From Desulfobacula sp033852015 (lineage in GTDB: Bacteria; Desulfobacterota; Desulfobacteria; Desulfobacterales; Desulfobacteraceae): a stretch of 64,000 nucleotides of DNA. A program made the position numbers and the translations under genes. The notes beneath the pieces are model-generated. The model had not been told where the DNA came from and did not search any database. It saw nothing but the letters and a program-made list of their open reading frames with translations. This document shows positions 26,830 to 34,677 of the stretch, piece by piece (the stretch's first letter is position 1; each line of letters opens with the position of its first letter). Location of the stretch: the NCBI GenBank assembly GCA_033852015.1, contig JAWSVH010000030.1, positions 1-64,000 of the forward strand, written 5' to 3'.

Positions 26830-27837
26830 ATGAGCGATGATAATAATCCAGGTTGTTTGCAAACTGGATGTGCAATCTGGTTTTTATTATGCATAGTCGG
26901 CGTGATTGTATTTTTCATGTCAAATAATTCCATAAATGAAGTTGAAGAATGTACCTTCAGTGATATCTCGTATTTATTGTTTATGCCAGCCTCAGGTGGT
27001 GATGCCGAGTACAATGAAAGGCATAAAAAAAGTACTAAAGCGCTTAAAAAAGAAGAAAACATTAAAGTAAATGATGATTTGGAAGATGCACTGGATGACA
27101 ATGATTTCATATCAGACGTAAAGTTTGAAATACATGAGCAACTTTCTGGAGCGGATAAAGTAAGAGTCTCTGTGGTATTAAATAATGAAAATTTACAAAT
27201 TCCAGCTTATATGGATTTTTTAGTTGCACCCAAATCGTTATTTAATGTCAAGTTGACAAAGTTTATGGGCTTGATAGATACTGCTATCATTCTGGATGGT
27301 AAAACGGAAAATCTAAAAAGCATTAATTTTTTACGGCTCATATACGATGAGAATGCTCTTGACTATTTTCTTAAAGAAATTTCGGGAAAAAAGGAAAAAA
27401 AAGAACAGCCAGAACCTGTGACAGAGAAACCGGTATCCAAAGAAAATATCGATTATGGTGATTGGTTAAATTCTTTTAATGAGGAGCTACAAAAACTTGG
27501 ACGCGATGAACTAAAAATATCATTTTTTTCGATGATTGAAGAAGGAATCGAAGGAACCATCGGATTTGTATATCCAGATTCTGATGATAAAAATTCTAAA
27601 ATATTTCTCATAGGGTCTTCTGTGAACACCATTAGGTTTTCGACCTGTAGGTTCGCTGATTATTTAGTCGATAATCAAGAAGGCAACGCTGTTGTTTTAG
27701 AGAATTCCCCTGACCTGACTGTGAAAACAATCGATAAATTGCTGGTCATAGGAGGTTATGACTCTGACCTTTGCGGTCTGGGGGGCTATATAACTGGTTC
27801 CTACCAACACGTTAGGATTTATAATTATCGTTTTTAA
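26830..27837 (+). CDS. single-pass membrane protein, unknown
   Basis: A 335-residue protein with a single span near residues 14-33 close to the N-terminus, then a mainly soluble body and a Lys/Glu/Pro linker at 187-203 (KKEKKEQPEPVTEKP) that separates two globular parts. No domain is recognised. GGAG precedes the ATG. The cysteines around residues 9-15 just before the span are shared with the 53-residue protein upstream. It ends the unit and is followed by a very strong terminator at 27862. Confidence 0.6.
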   Translation: MSDDNNPGCLQTGCAIWFLLCIVGVIVFFMSNNSINEVEECTFSDISYLLFMPASGGDAEYNERHKKSTKALKKEENIKVNDDLEDALDDNDFISDVKFEIHEQLSGADKVRVSVVLNNENLQIPAYMDFLVAPKSLFNVKLTKFMGLIDTAIILDGKTENLKSINFLRLIYDENALDYFLKEISGKKEKKEQPEPVTEKPVSKENIDYGDWLNSFNEELQKLGRDELKISFFSMIEEGIEGTIGFVYPDSDDKNSKIFLIGSSVNTIRFSTCRFADYLVDNQEGNAVVLENSPDLTVKTIDKLLVIGGYDSDLCGLGGYITGSYQHVRIYNYRF

Positions 27838-27861
27838 AATACCAATTTCAATATCTGAATT

Positions 27862-27909
27862 ATAACTGCCCCCCTCTCCAGATTTTACTCTGGAGAGGGG
27901 GGCAGTTAT
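27862..27909 (+). terminator. very strong hairpin terminator
   Basis: A perfect 21-bp stem (27862-27882 with 27889-27909) encloses a 6-base loop and contains a run of six C paired with six G. A short T-rich tract follows. It lies 25 bases after the stop codon of the membrane protein gene. Such a long perfect stem could also act on the opposite strand. Confidence 0.8.
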
Positions 27910-28354
27910 ATTTTGCCGATTTTATCGTTAAAAACACATAAAATTATGATATATATTTCAGCCATCAACATACCTATCCTGCTCCCCACATTTCAATAGA
28001 ATTTTTGACCGCCAACCATAATGCCTGCGATATATTAAATCGAGTTTTCGATTAAAATCTGAAATGATATGAAGGGAAAAATACCCATCCCTGGAAGAAT
28101 ATTGCCAGGGGTAAAGCCAACAATTTTGAGTCAGGTTTGTGGATGGAGTGCAGCCTTCCTATTGTTTTTGTATATTACTTGGATCGACAGGAGGATACAT
28201 AAAATTATGTACAAGGGATAGCGAGAACCTGGTTACTGTTTTCAAATCTTCAGAATATTAATAATAGTCAATACCCCGAGAACACAGATTAATTGAGCAG
28301 ATAGATAGACATAGTCAACACCTTGAAAAAGCGACTTGACTTTAAGTATTATAT
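27910..28354. other. gene-free spacer
   Basis: No gene can be supported in this AT-rich stretch between the strong terminator and the operators of the XRE/ImmA pair. Confidence 0.5.
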
Positions 28355-28480
28355 TATGCTATTTAGCATAATAGCTAAATTAGTATTACACATATAGCAT
28401 TATTTTTATTAGTTAATATTCTTTATTGACAATCAAAATAACATGATTAATTTAATAAGCGTAACAGCTAAATTAGTTAC
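28355..28480 (+). promoter_or_regulatory. promoter and operators of XRE/ImmA pair
   Basis: Three related sites are seen. A perfect 7-bp palindrome TATGCTA-TT-TAGCATA lies at 28355-28370. TAATAGCTAAATTAGTATTA lies at 28369-28388. GTAACAGCTAAATTAGTTAC, with GTAAC/GTTAC arms, lies at 28461-28480. The last two share AGCTAAATTAGT. A TTGACA at 28426-28431 with a TAATTT or TTTAAT 16-19 bases on gives the promoter. The downstream operator would block elongation or start-site access, so autorepression by the XRE protein is likely. Confidence 0.65.
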
Positions 28481-28507
28481 GACCTAAAACAAGGAGGAAA
28501 TTAAAAA

Positions 28508-28870
28508 ATGACTAACTTTGGTAAAGCCTTAAGGAGATTTCGTGAAAAGAAGGGGTTTTATCTGAAAAATGTATCTGACATTATGGGATGGTCTGTAGTT
28601 TATCTTTCTGATATTGAGCGCGGCAATAGAAAACCACCTTCAAAAAACGATATTATTAAATTGGCTAAATTTTTAGACGTTGATTTTAACCTTTTGTTAA
28701 ATCTGTCTGATAAAGATAAAGGATATATTGAATTAGATTTGAAAGGTTTAAATAAAAACCATTCAGATACAGCTTTGAGTCTCGCAAGACAAATGGAACA
28801 TTTAGGAGACGATCAGTGGGAAAAAATAAAAGAAATTTTAAAGAAAAGGAGATTAGAAGAAGATGGCTAA
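28508..28870 (+). CDS. XRE-family regulator of ImmA pair
   Basis: A 120-residue protein. A Cro/C1 helix-turn-helix spans residues about 6-62 (FYLKNVSDIMGWSVVYLSDIERGNRKPPS). The C-terminal half is helical and charged. AAGGAGG at 28491-28497 precedes the ATG. The stop codon overlaps the ImmA gene by eight bases. In such pairs the XRE protein represses a promoter and the metallopeptidase cleaves or inactivates it on induction, as in ICEBs1 ImmR/ImmA. Here it may control the element's own promoters or the downstream genes. Confidence 0.88.
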   Translation: MTNFGKALRRFREKKGFYLKNVSDIMGWSVVYLSDIERGNRKPPSKNDIIKLAKFLDVDFNLLLNLSDKDKGYIELDLKGLNKNHSDTALSLARQMEHLGDDQWEKIKEILKKRRLEEDG

Positions 28871-29423
28871 AGTTCAACCGGTTCCGCCAACAAGCTGGAA
28901 AAAAGTAGGAGTTGTGGCAGATCAATTTATCAATAAATTTTATCCAGAACTCCTGCTCAGCATGGGAGAGTTTCCGGTTATAGACTTTCTTGAATTTAAA
29001 CTTTCTAAATTAAAGTTTACTTGGGAAATTGTTGAATTAACCTATGGATTAGAAGCAGAGGTTGATTTTGAAGAAAAAGTTCTGAGAATTTCAGAAAGAA
29101 CCTACGAGGCTTTGCACAACGGTGACAGGAGAGCCCGTTTTACGATTATGCACGAGGTTGGTCACATAGTTCTGCATTCAAACCATTTCGAAAAAATCAT
29201 ACGAAAAGAAAAACCCAATATTATAATGCACAGAAAAAACATACCGCCCTATAAAGACCCTGAGTGCCAAGCAAACACATTTAGTGCTTGTGCGTTGATG
29301 CCTGCAATACATGTTTTTTCATTACTTGATCAAGGCAAAGCTGCTTTTGATATACAAACCATATTTAATGTATCGACTGATGCTGCTATAAATAGAGTGA
29401 GCAGCATTGGTTCATACAAATAA
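28863..29423 (+). CDS. ImmA/IrrE-family metallopeptidase
   Basis: A 186-residue M78-family protein. The zinc site MHEVGHIVLH lies near residues 96-105, and ECQANTFSACALMP near 137-150 supplies the third ligand and the typical downstream helix. It overlaps the XRE gene by eight bases, indicating coupled translation. It is predicted to proteolyse the partner repressor, relieving repression after a signal such as DNA damage. A toxin-antitoxin reading (COG2856-type) is the alternative. A terminator follows directly. Confidence 0.88.
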   Translation: MAKVQPVPPTSWKKVGVVADQFINKFYPELLLSMGEFPVIDFLEFKLSKLKFTWEIVELTYGLEAEVDFEEKVLRISERTYEALHNGDRRARFTIMHEVGHIVLHSNHFEKIIRKEKPNIIMHRKNIPPYKDPECQANTFSACALMPAIHVFSLLDQGKAAFDIQTIFNVSTDAAINRVSSIGSYK

Positions 29424-29425
29424 AA

Positions 29426-29462
29426 AAAGAGCACTCGTAATGCTCTTTATTTATTTTTTTTG
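29426..29462 (+). terminator. rho-independent terminator after ImmA gene
   Basis: An 8-bp stem (29426-29433 with 29441-29448), a 7-base loop and a T-rich tail at 29449-29462 follow three bases after the ImmA stop codon. Confidence 0.85.
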
Positions 29463-29639
29463 CAGCATCAATATTATCCGGCTTGAGGACTGGATTGTAT
29501 CGAAAATAATTTTCAATAATTTAATTGAAAATGGTTTGCTGCCCATTGTGTAAAACAATGATTATACTTACAATATCTTCATTTTTTACATTCTGAGACC
29601 AATTTGTCAATAAAAAATCCTCGATAAGGATTTTAGATC

Positions 29640-29777
29640 ATGAAGCATAAATCTAAAAACCGGCGGATTGTTGGATTTATTTTCCGTGCTTGGCGCTATA
29701 CCAAGGACGGGAACCAACTCTGGGCTAAAGACTACGGTCTCAAAGCCTGGAAAATCCCTGTCTTTGAGAAGACGTAA
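29640..29777 (+). CDS. 45-residue basic protein
   Basis: A short frame from ATG 29640 to TAA 29777. An AAGGA sequence is eight to nine bases upstream. The product is basic and aromatic (RIVGFIFRAWRYTKDG, then WAKDYGLKAWKIPVF), which looks like a small folded beta protein rather than chance translation. Small proteins of this composition are common in islands. No family is named. It lies in the gap between the ImmA terminator and the lipoprotein gene. Confidence 0.45.
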   Translation: MKHKSKNRRIVGFIFRAWRYTKDGNQLWAKDYGLKAWKIPVFEKT

Positions 29778-29875
29778 TTAGACGGAATTAGTGCGAAAGC
29801 ACCATGTTTTGGTCTCGACATGGAACAGAAAAGAGACCATTCTTATTAATTATTTTTTATTATGGAGTAAAGAAA

Positions 29876-30820
29876 ATGATCAAAATTGTATCAGTAAATA
29901 AATTGAAAAATAGGTTTAAATGGTTAGCTTTCTCAGTTCTCTTAACATTTTGTTTGACCGGGTGTGTTGAACTTCTAACTGAATCGCAAATCAGAGAGAT
30001 TAAAAAGTTCTCTGCGGCATCAAACACATATAGTGAATATCCAGGGGCTGTAGTGAAAGCTCATGCGGATCTCAGCCTCAACAATCAACTCACGAATGCA
30101 TCAAGCGCAGTCAATGGAAAAAATGCTTTTGGTATGATTGAAAAAGGCATTGAAAAACAAAAACGGTTGGTTGCATTGGGAAAAAGGGCTGATACCGCAT
30201 GTAGGATATTACGCTCTTATTCAGGCATTCTTGATAAGCTATCATCAGATAGTTACACAAGCGATACACAAGCAAGCGTAGAAAAATTGGGTTCTCAGTT
30301 GGATTATTCTATAAAGGAATACAACCAAACTGCAAAATCCTCAGTAACACTATTTGGTGGTACTGTAGCAGCTATTTTGAAAGGGACCGCTTCTGTGTAT
30401 ATTAAAAATAAACAGCATACCGCTATTAAAACGGCTGTCCAAGAAGCTGATCCAGCAATTGAGGAAATTACCAATACTATAATTGCCTTTTTAGAAACTT
30501 ATGCCGGCCCAAACAGTTTGGAAATTTTACAGGCCGAAAGGGATGATTTGCAAACCTGGTATGAAACAGCTGGGTACAAACAACCCCTGTCTACATCAAT
30601 ATGGGTTTTAGAAAAGCTAAAAATCATTGAATCTATATTGATGTTTGTAGACAAATCAAAAAAAGCAGCAACAGACCTACGTGCAGCCCATACGGTCCTA
30701 ATAACAAAAATAGAAAAAAAGATGGATTTAAAAGATACCATTGAAGTTATTGAGACATTGGTTGATGAAGTTGAAGCGGCAAAAGACCTTAAAGATAAAA
30801 TTGAAAAGCAAACGATATAA
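29876..30820 (+). CDS. predicted lipoprotein, helical
   Basis: A 314-residue protein with a type II signal peptide: positively charged N-terminus, hydrophobic core, then LTGC at about residues 28-31, so it is lipid-anchored at the cell envelope. The mature part is almost all helix, ending in a coiled coil rich in Lys, Asp and Glu. The frame opens at 29804 but GGAG before ATG 29876 sets the start. The next gene encodes a soluble coiled-coil protein 15 bases downstream, so the two products may pair. No family is recognised. An envelope-acting defence or exclusion role is conceivable. Confidence 0.65.
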   Translation: MIKIVSVNKLKNRFKWLAFSVLLTFCLTGCVELLTESQIREIKKFSAASNTYSEYPGAVVKAHADLSLNNQLTNASSAVNGKNAFGMIEKGIEKQKRLVALGKRADTACRILRSYSGILDKLSSDSYTSDTQASVEKLGSQLDYSIKEYNQTAKSSVTLFGGTVAAILKGTASVYIKNKQHTAIKTAVQEADPAIEEITNTIIAFLETYAGPNSLEILQAERDDLQTWYETAGYKQPLSTSIWVLEKLKIIESILMFVDKSKKAATDLRAAHTVLITKIEKKMDLKDTIEVIETLVDEVEAAKDLKDKIEKQTI

Positions 30821-30835
30821 TTGGAGGACAAAACA

Positions 30836-31171
30836 ATGGCTAATACTGAAAAGTTGGCGGTTTTAAAAAAAATCAGAAGTGTTAAAAAAGAAATTCAAGT
30901 CCTTAAAGAAACCGCTGGCCATCCAGCAAAAAAAGAACTTGAAGATGCGTTTATTTTCCTTGACGATTTTGAAGATGAATTGATTTATAGAGAACTTGAA
31001 AAAAGAGTTACAGAAATAGAATCAATTTCAAAAAAACTAAAAGCAGTCATTAAAACTGCTTCTGAGAAATCAGATGACTTGGAAGAAATTGCAGAAAAAA
31101 TAAACAATATAGCTGATCTTTTTTCTAAACTAATTGATATTGCGTGCAAAGGTGCTGAATTACTGTTGTAA
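30836..31171 (+). CDS. coiled-coil protein
   Basis: A 111-residue, highly charged protein predicted to be mostly coiled coil, with no membrane span and a hydrophobic C-terminus (IDIACKGAELLL). GGAGG eight bases before ATG 30836 fixes the start; an earlier TTG at 30821 is unlikely. It lies 15 bases after the lipoprotein gene and before a terminator, so the two form an operon and may bind each other by their coiled coils. Confidence 0.65.
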   Translation: MANTEKLAVLKKIRSVKKEIQVLKETAGHPAKKELEDAFIFLDDFEDELIYRELEKRVTEIESISKKLKAVIKTASEKSDDLEEIAEKINNIADLFSKLIDIACKGAELLL

Positions 31172-31181
31172 CGTTTTTATG

Positions 31182-31235
31182 ATGTAAAGGGCGGGATAAA
31201 GGTTTCAGAATTGCATCCCGCCCCTTACATTTTTA
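31182..31235 (+). terminator. rho-independent terminator
   Basis: A 16-bp stem with one mismatch (31182-31197 with 31215-31230), a 17-base loop and a T-run at 31230-31234 follow ten bases after the coiled-coil gene. It closes the lipoprotein operon. Confidence 0.85.
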
Positions 31236-31457
31236 TAAGGTCTGACAGATCAAATCGAGAAAATATAAAGCGTTTACTTCTGGCTAAAATCTCGCATCGC
31301 AGGACAATAAATATTACATTTTAGTATGTAGGGTGTTTAATCCAGGCGATATCTGTTGAATCGATTTTTTATATTTAAACAATAATGGCTGAGTCTCAGC
31401 CGTCATGAATGCTACTAATTTGCTGAGGAGTTCTTGGTGCAGTCTGCATTAGCTTTG

Positions 31458-31802
31458 TTAGGGTAACTTAGGTTGAGGTTTCGGCTTGGCTCCTTTTGTT
31501 TTCATTGCAGCTACAGTAAGAACGACATTCTTTCCTCCCTTTTTTTTAGGCTTTGGTAGTTTCAACTGACAAAATGAAATAACTTCATTTATTTTTGAAA
31601 GTTTGTCTTTATTCTCTTTCATCTCTAAATATTTAGAATCAAAATTCTTATATTCGATAAGTAAATTAATCGTTTCTTGCCATTTGTTTTCAGAATATGC
31701 TTTTTTAGCCTTTACATAAGTTTTATTCGACAAATCAGCAAATGCAGTTATTGTGAACAATACGGCCAATATAAAAGTGGATATTTTGAGTAATTCTTTC
31801 AT
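31458..31802 (-). CDS. exported small protein, TPR-like
   Basis: A 114-residue protein with a cleavable signal peptide (about residues 1-22, ending AFA-DLS). The mature part has one helical hairpin like a TPR unit (YVKAKKAYSENKWQETINLL) and ends in a Lys/Pro-rich basic tail (PKPKKKGGKN... PKPQPKLP). It lies nine bases after the two-span membrane protein gene in the same direction, so the two are probably an operon acting at the envelope. No family is recognised. Confidence 0.6.
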   Translation of the reverse strand: MKELLKISTFILAVLFTITAFADLSNKTYVKAKKAYSENKWQETINLLIEYKNFDSKYLEMKENKDKLSKINEVISFCQLKLPKPKKKGGKNVVLTVAAMKTKGAKPKPQPKLP

Positions 31803-31811
31803 TATACCCTC

Positions 31812-32123
31812 CTATGGCAATGGTGGTTTTTGACCCATATTACTTATAGAAGTACCCTCACTATTGGATTTCCAATTGTAATTCATGCCTTGAATAATTG
31901 TAAAAATAATAATGAATGCACCTAATAAGGCTAAAAAAGTACCTGGTGCAGCACTTTTTAAAACTAATTTTGTATCTTTAAATTTGACATCCAGATCTCC
32001 AGCTTGCCCCCAAATTCCTAACTTAAACAGATAAAAACCTAAGATGCAAAATAGTGCTCCGACACCTAACGATGCTAATTTATATATGGTTGTACTATAT
32101 ACGATTGTTTGTTCAATACTCAT
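31812..32123 (-). CDS. small two-span membrane protein
   Basis: A 103-residue protein with predicted membrane spans at about residues 11-33 and 58-80 and a polar linker between them (KFKDTKLVLKSAAPGT). The C-terminus is Ser/Gly/Pro-rich. It is the first gene of a minus-strand pair with the exported small protein. Function is unknown. Confidence 0.6.
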   Translation of the reverse strand: MSIEQTIVYSTTIYKLASLGVGALFCILGFYLFKLGIWGQAGDLDVKFKDTKLVLKSAAPGTFLALLGAFIIIFTIIQGMNYNWKSNSEGTSISNMGQKPPLP

Positions 32124-32633
32124 AGTATTACCCTAATAATAAGTCATACAAATCAGAATGTTATACAGATTTTAATTATCCAACTGGAGACAAAAAGAAA
32201 ATTGAGCGTGAATCGACTATAATGAAATTAGATCAAGAATTTAATGAAACTAATACCATTATTTTCTTCACCATGTAAAGCTTTTCATTTTACTTTATAC
32301 ACTAAATTTGAATTTATGAAATTCCACTTTATACATCAAACTATTTAAAAAAGAGATTCCTGAAATTCAGGTCTTTAATATATTAACTTGACTGAACACT
32401 TCTGGCTAAAATCAGCCCTTTTCAGAAATCAAAAAGCATAGGATTATTATTAATAGCCACAGGTCATCAAAATCAAAGCCCGACATAATATTGACCTTAT
32501 TTTGTGATCGATGATTTTTTTGTTATCATTAAGCATAAAGTATTATCCCCATAAAAACTAAGTGTTTTCACCAATTGAAATATCGGGTCATATATTGTAT
32601 GGAATTATAAACCTATTTCAAAAGGAGGTATTT
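32124..32633. other. gene-free divergent region
   Basis: No gene is supported. The open frame from 32562 lacks a ribosome binding site until ATG 32634. The region must contain divergent promoters for the membrane-protein pair and for the gene at 32634. It is very AT-rich. Confidence 0.5.
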
Positions 32634-32909
32634 ATGAATTCACCAGAAATCGAAAAAGAGATTATAAGCCGTATAGTAAGAATAAAAATGATAGATGGTT
32701 CCACCGTTAATGGACAGGTCAACATAAAAAGAGACCCAGGTCATGACCGTTTGAGTGACCTTTTAGAAAATACCAATGAGCCATTTCTTGTTGTATTTGA
32801 TGCAACCTTAAATGAGGTTGGTACTGATAAGAATCCTATCAGGCATAAAACAATCTTCATTAATAAAAACCAAATTACTTTTGCAACTCCCGACGAAGAT
32901 CAGCAGTAA
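32634..32909 (+). CDS. DUF6812-like small protein
   Basis: A 91-residue protein. AAAGGAGG precedes ATG 32634. It shows a conserved layout of the small beta-barrel kind: VRIKMIDGSTVNGQV, then RLSDLLENTNEPFLVVFDA, and a final TIFINKNQITFATP. I recall this as DUF6812, of unknown function and Sm-fold-like in its strand pattern. It sits six bases before a gene with 15-residue repeats, so the two are co-transcribed. Confidence 0.6.
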   Translation: MNSPEIEKEIISRIVRIKMIDGSTVNGQVNIKRDPGHDRLSDLLENTNEPFLVVFDATLNEVGTDKNPIRHKTIFINKNQITFATPDEDQQ

Positions 32910-32915
32910 ACCACA

Positions 32916-33470
32916 ATGAAAACCTATGGCAAAGATAAGCTCACGATAGAGCAGATGCACTCAAATCCATCTGATGCAAAAGAAGCTGGACATGTCCATT
33001 ACTTTACAGGGAGACCTTGCAAGCATGGTCATATAGCCCCAAGACTCACTAAAGGTTACATTTGCACAGAATGCAAACAAATAATTAATAAAAGGTATCG
33101 TAAATCAGAGCCAAGAATATTGCTCACTCCTGAAGAAAGAGCTGAAAGGAAAAAAGCATACTATCTAAAACATAATGAACATATTAAAGCTCTGAAACAA
33201 AAGTACTGGATAGAAAATAAAGAAAAGTTATCAAAACAAAATGCAGAGTGGAAAAAGAACCATCCAGAATATGAGAAAAAAAGAAGCATAGAAAGATATA
33301 AAGCTGATCCAGAAAAGTTCATTGAAAAAGCCAAAAGCTATTACCAGAAAAACAGGGACACCATCTTAGAAAAAAAGCGAAAGTATAGGGAAGCAAACAA
33401 AAGAAAAATCAAAGAACAAAACAGAGCGTACTACCTGAAGAAAAAAAAGGAGAAGGAAGAGTTTGAATGA
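32916..33470 (+). CDS. zinc-finger protein with seven 15-residue repeats
   Basis: A 184-residue, strongly basic protein. Residues about 24-56 form a zinc ribbon of phage HNH type (YFTGRPCKHGHIAPR ... CTECK). From residue 80 to the end there are seven contiguous 15-residue repeats with pattern (K/R)xYYxxNxxxIxxxx, one of them KSYYQKNRDTILEKK. The HNH nuclease catalytic motif is absent. It is likely a nucleic-acid-binding protein derived from HNH-associated phage proteins. It lies six bases after the DUF6812-like gene. Confidence 0.65.
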   Translation: MKTYGKDKLTIEQMHSNPSDAKEAGHVHYFTGRPCKHGHIAPRLTKGYICTECKQIINKRYRKSEPRILLTPEERAERKKAYYLKHNEHIKALKQKYWIENKEKLSKQNAEWKKNHPEYEKKRSIERYKADPEKFIEKAKSYYQKNRDTILEKKRKYREANKRKIKEQNRAYYLKKKKEKEEFE

Positions 33471-33537
33471 AACCTTTGCCCAAAAATATCAGGACATGGC
33501 AGCCTGTTTCTGAAGGGTGCTTTTGCATTACTGCTCT

Positions 33538-33975
33538 ATGAAACAAAAAATTAAAATTAAAAATATATCGGCACTAATATTGATATTCATGACAGCCTTG
33601 GGGCTGATTTGTCTTGATTATCAATGGCTTGTGAAAAGTTTTAGAGACTTCAAAGTACAGCTTCAGAATGTTCGCCTTGATTCATTGTACAAAAACAAAG
33701 TGCTTCTTGTGAAGTTTGAAGGAAAGCAAATGACGGTTTCTGAATACAATACTGGAAAAATAATTAAGCGCTTAAAAATTCCAGCCTTGAAAAAGATCTT
33801 GTATGATACAAAAGCTGGGAGTAACACCATTGTTTTCAATAGAGGAACTACCAGTAGTTTTAATCTTAGCATACATGGTGGTGAAATCGTTTTAGGATCT
33901 TGGCTTGGGTTCAAGAAACACATTCATGTAAACTGTGCTGGGTATATCCAAGAGGGTAAGTACCCAGAAGAATAA
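33538..33975 (+). CDS. single-pass membrane protein, unknown
   Basis: A 145-residue protein with one membrane span (about residues 10-28) near the N-terminus followed by a soluble, beta-rich domain with many short hydrophobic strands. No family is recognised. I prefer ATG 33538; earlier codons have no ribosome binding site, and this one is also weak. It is downstream of the repeat protein gene. Confidence 0.45.
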   Translation: MKQKIKIKNISALILIFMTALGLICLDYQWLVKSFRDFKVQLQNVRLDSLYKNKVLLVKFEGKQMTVSEYNTGKIIKRLKIPALKKILYDTKAGSNTIVFNRGTTSSFNLSIHGGEIVLGSWLGFKKHIHVNCAGYIQEGKYPEE

Positions 33976-34229
33976 CTGGACCTATTTTAAACATTTTAAG
34001 CGAAAAATTACAGGGATAGTCTGGGATGGTTTATAATCCCTAAGAGGTGTGGACGATAGCCAGTATTCAACGCCTAAAATTTATCAAGATTTGATTTGGT
34101 ATCATTGATACTTTGAGCGTCTTATGGCACCTTCCAATAGTATAACAATACTTAAGTATGATTCAACTTACTGTATCCGATAAAAAGGATTGAACAAATT
34201 TTATGAATTAGTTTTAAGAGAAAGATGAA

Positions 34230-34652
34230 TTAATCATAATAACCTTTTCGAAATACAAGAACGCTATTGATTTTTGAATCTGGGTTATAAATTCCAGTTT
34301 CTGAAAATATACTTAATCCAAGCGAATAAGAGATAATAGAAACATCATCTTTTTCAGTGGAAGAATCTATCTTGTCAAGATACTTCAAGTTCTCATTATG
34401 CGATTTATCAAATATAGGAGCATTTCTGTATAACAGATCTGATATTGTAAAAATTTCAACTGCTTCACATCTATCTGATTCATCATAAAAAACATGTAGT
34501 CCTAATTCATCATAAGAATCAGTAAGACTTCTGGATAATGTTGTTTTTTCAAACTGAATAAATGGTGATTTGATTATTGCATGAATTTTTTCACGTAAAA
34601 GATCAAACTTTATCGGCCCTACACAAATATATGGCTCAATATTTAATTTCAT
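34230..34652 (-). CDS. predicted immunity protein
   Basis: A 140-residue acidic protein directly after a polymorphic toxin-like gene (25-base gap, same strand). It has alternating strands and helices, with YICVGPIKFDLLREKI at the start and ISYSLGLSIFSETG plus VLVFRKGYYD at the end. This layout fits small single-domain immunity proteins. Assignment rests on position after a toxin gene and composition, not on a named family. Confidence 0.6.
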   Translation of the reverse strand: MKLNIEPYICVGPIKFDLLREKIHAIIKSPFIQFEKTTLSRSLTDSYDELGLHVFYDESDRCEAVEIFTISDLLYRNAPIFDKSHNENLKYLDKIDSSTEKDDVSIISYSLGLSIFSETGIYNPDSKINSVLVFRKGYYD

Positions 34653-34677
34653 ATTTCATCCTAACAGATCGATACCA

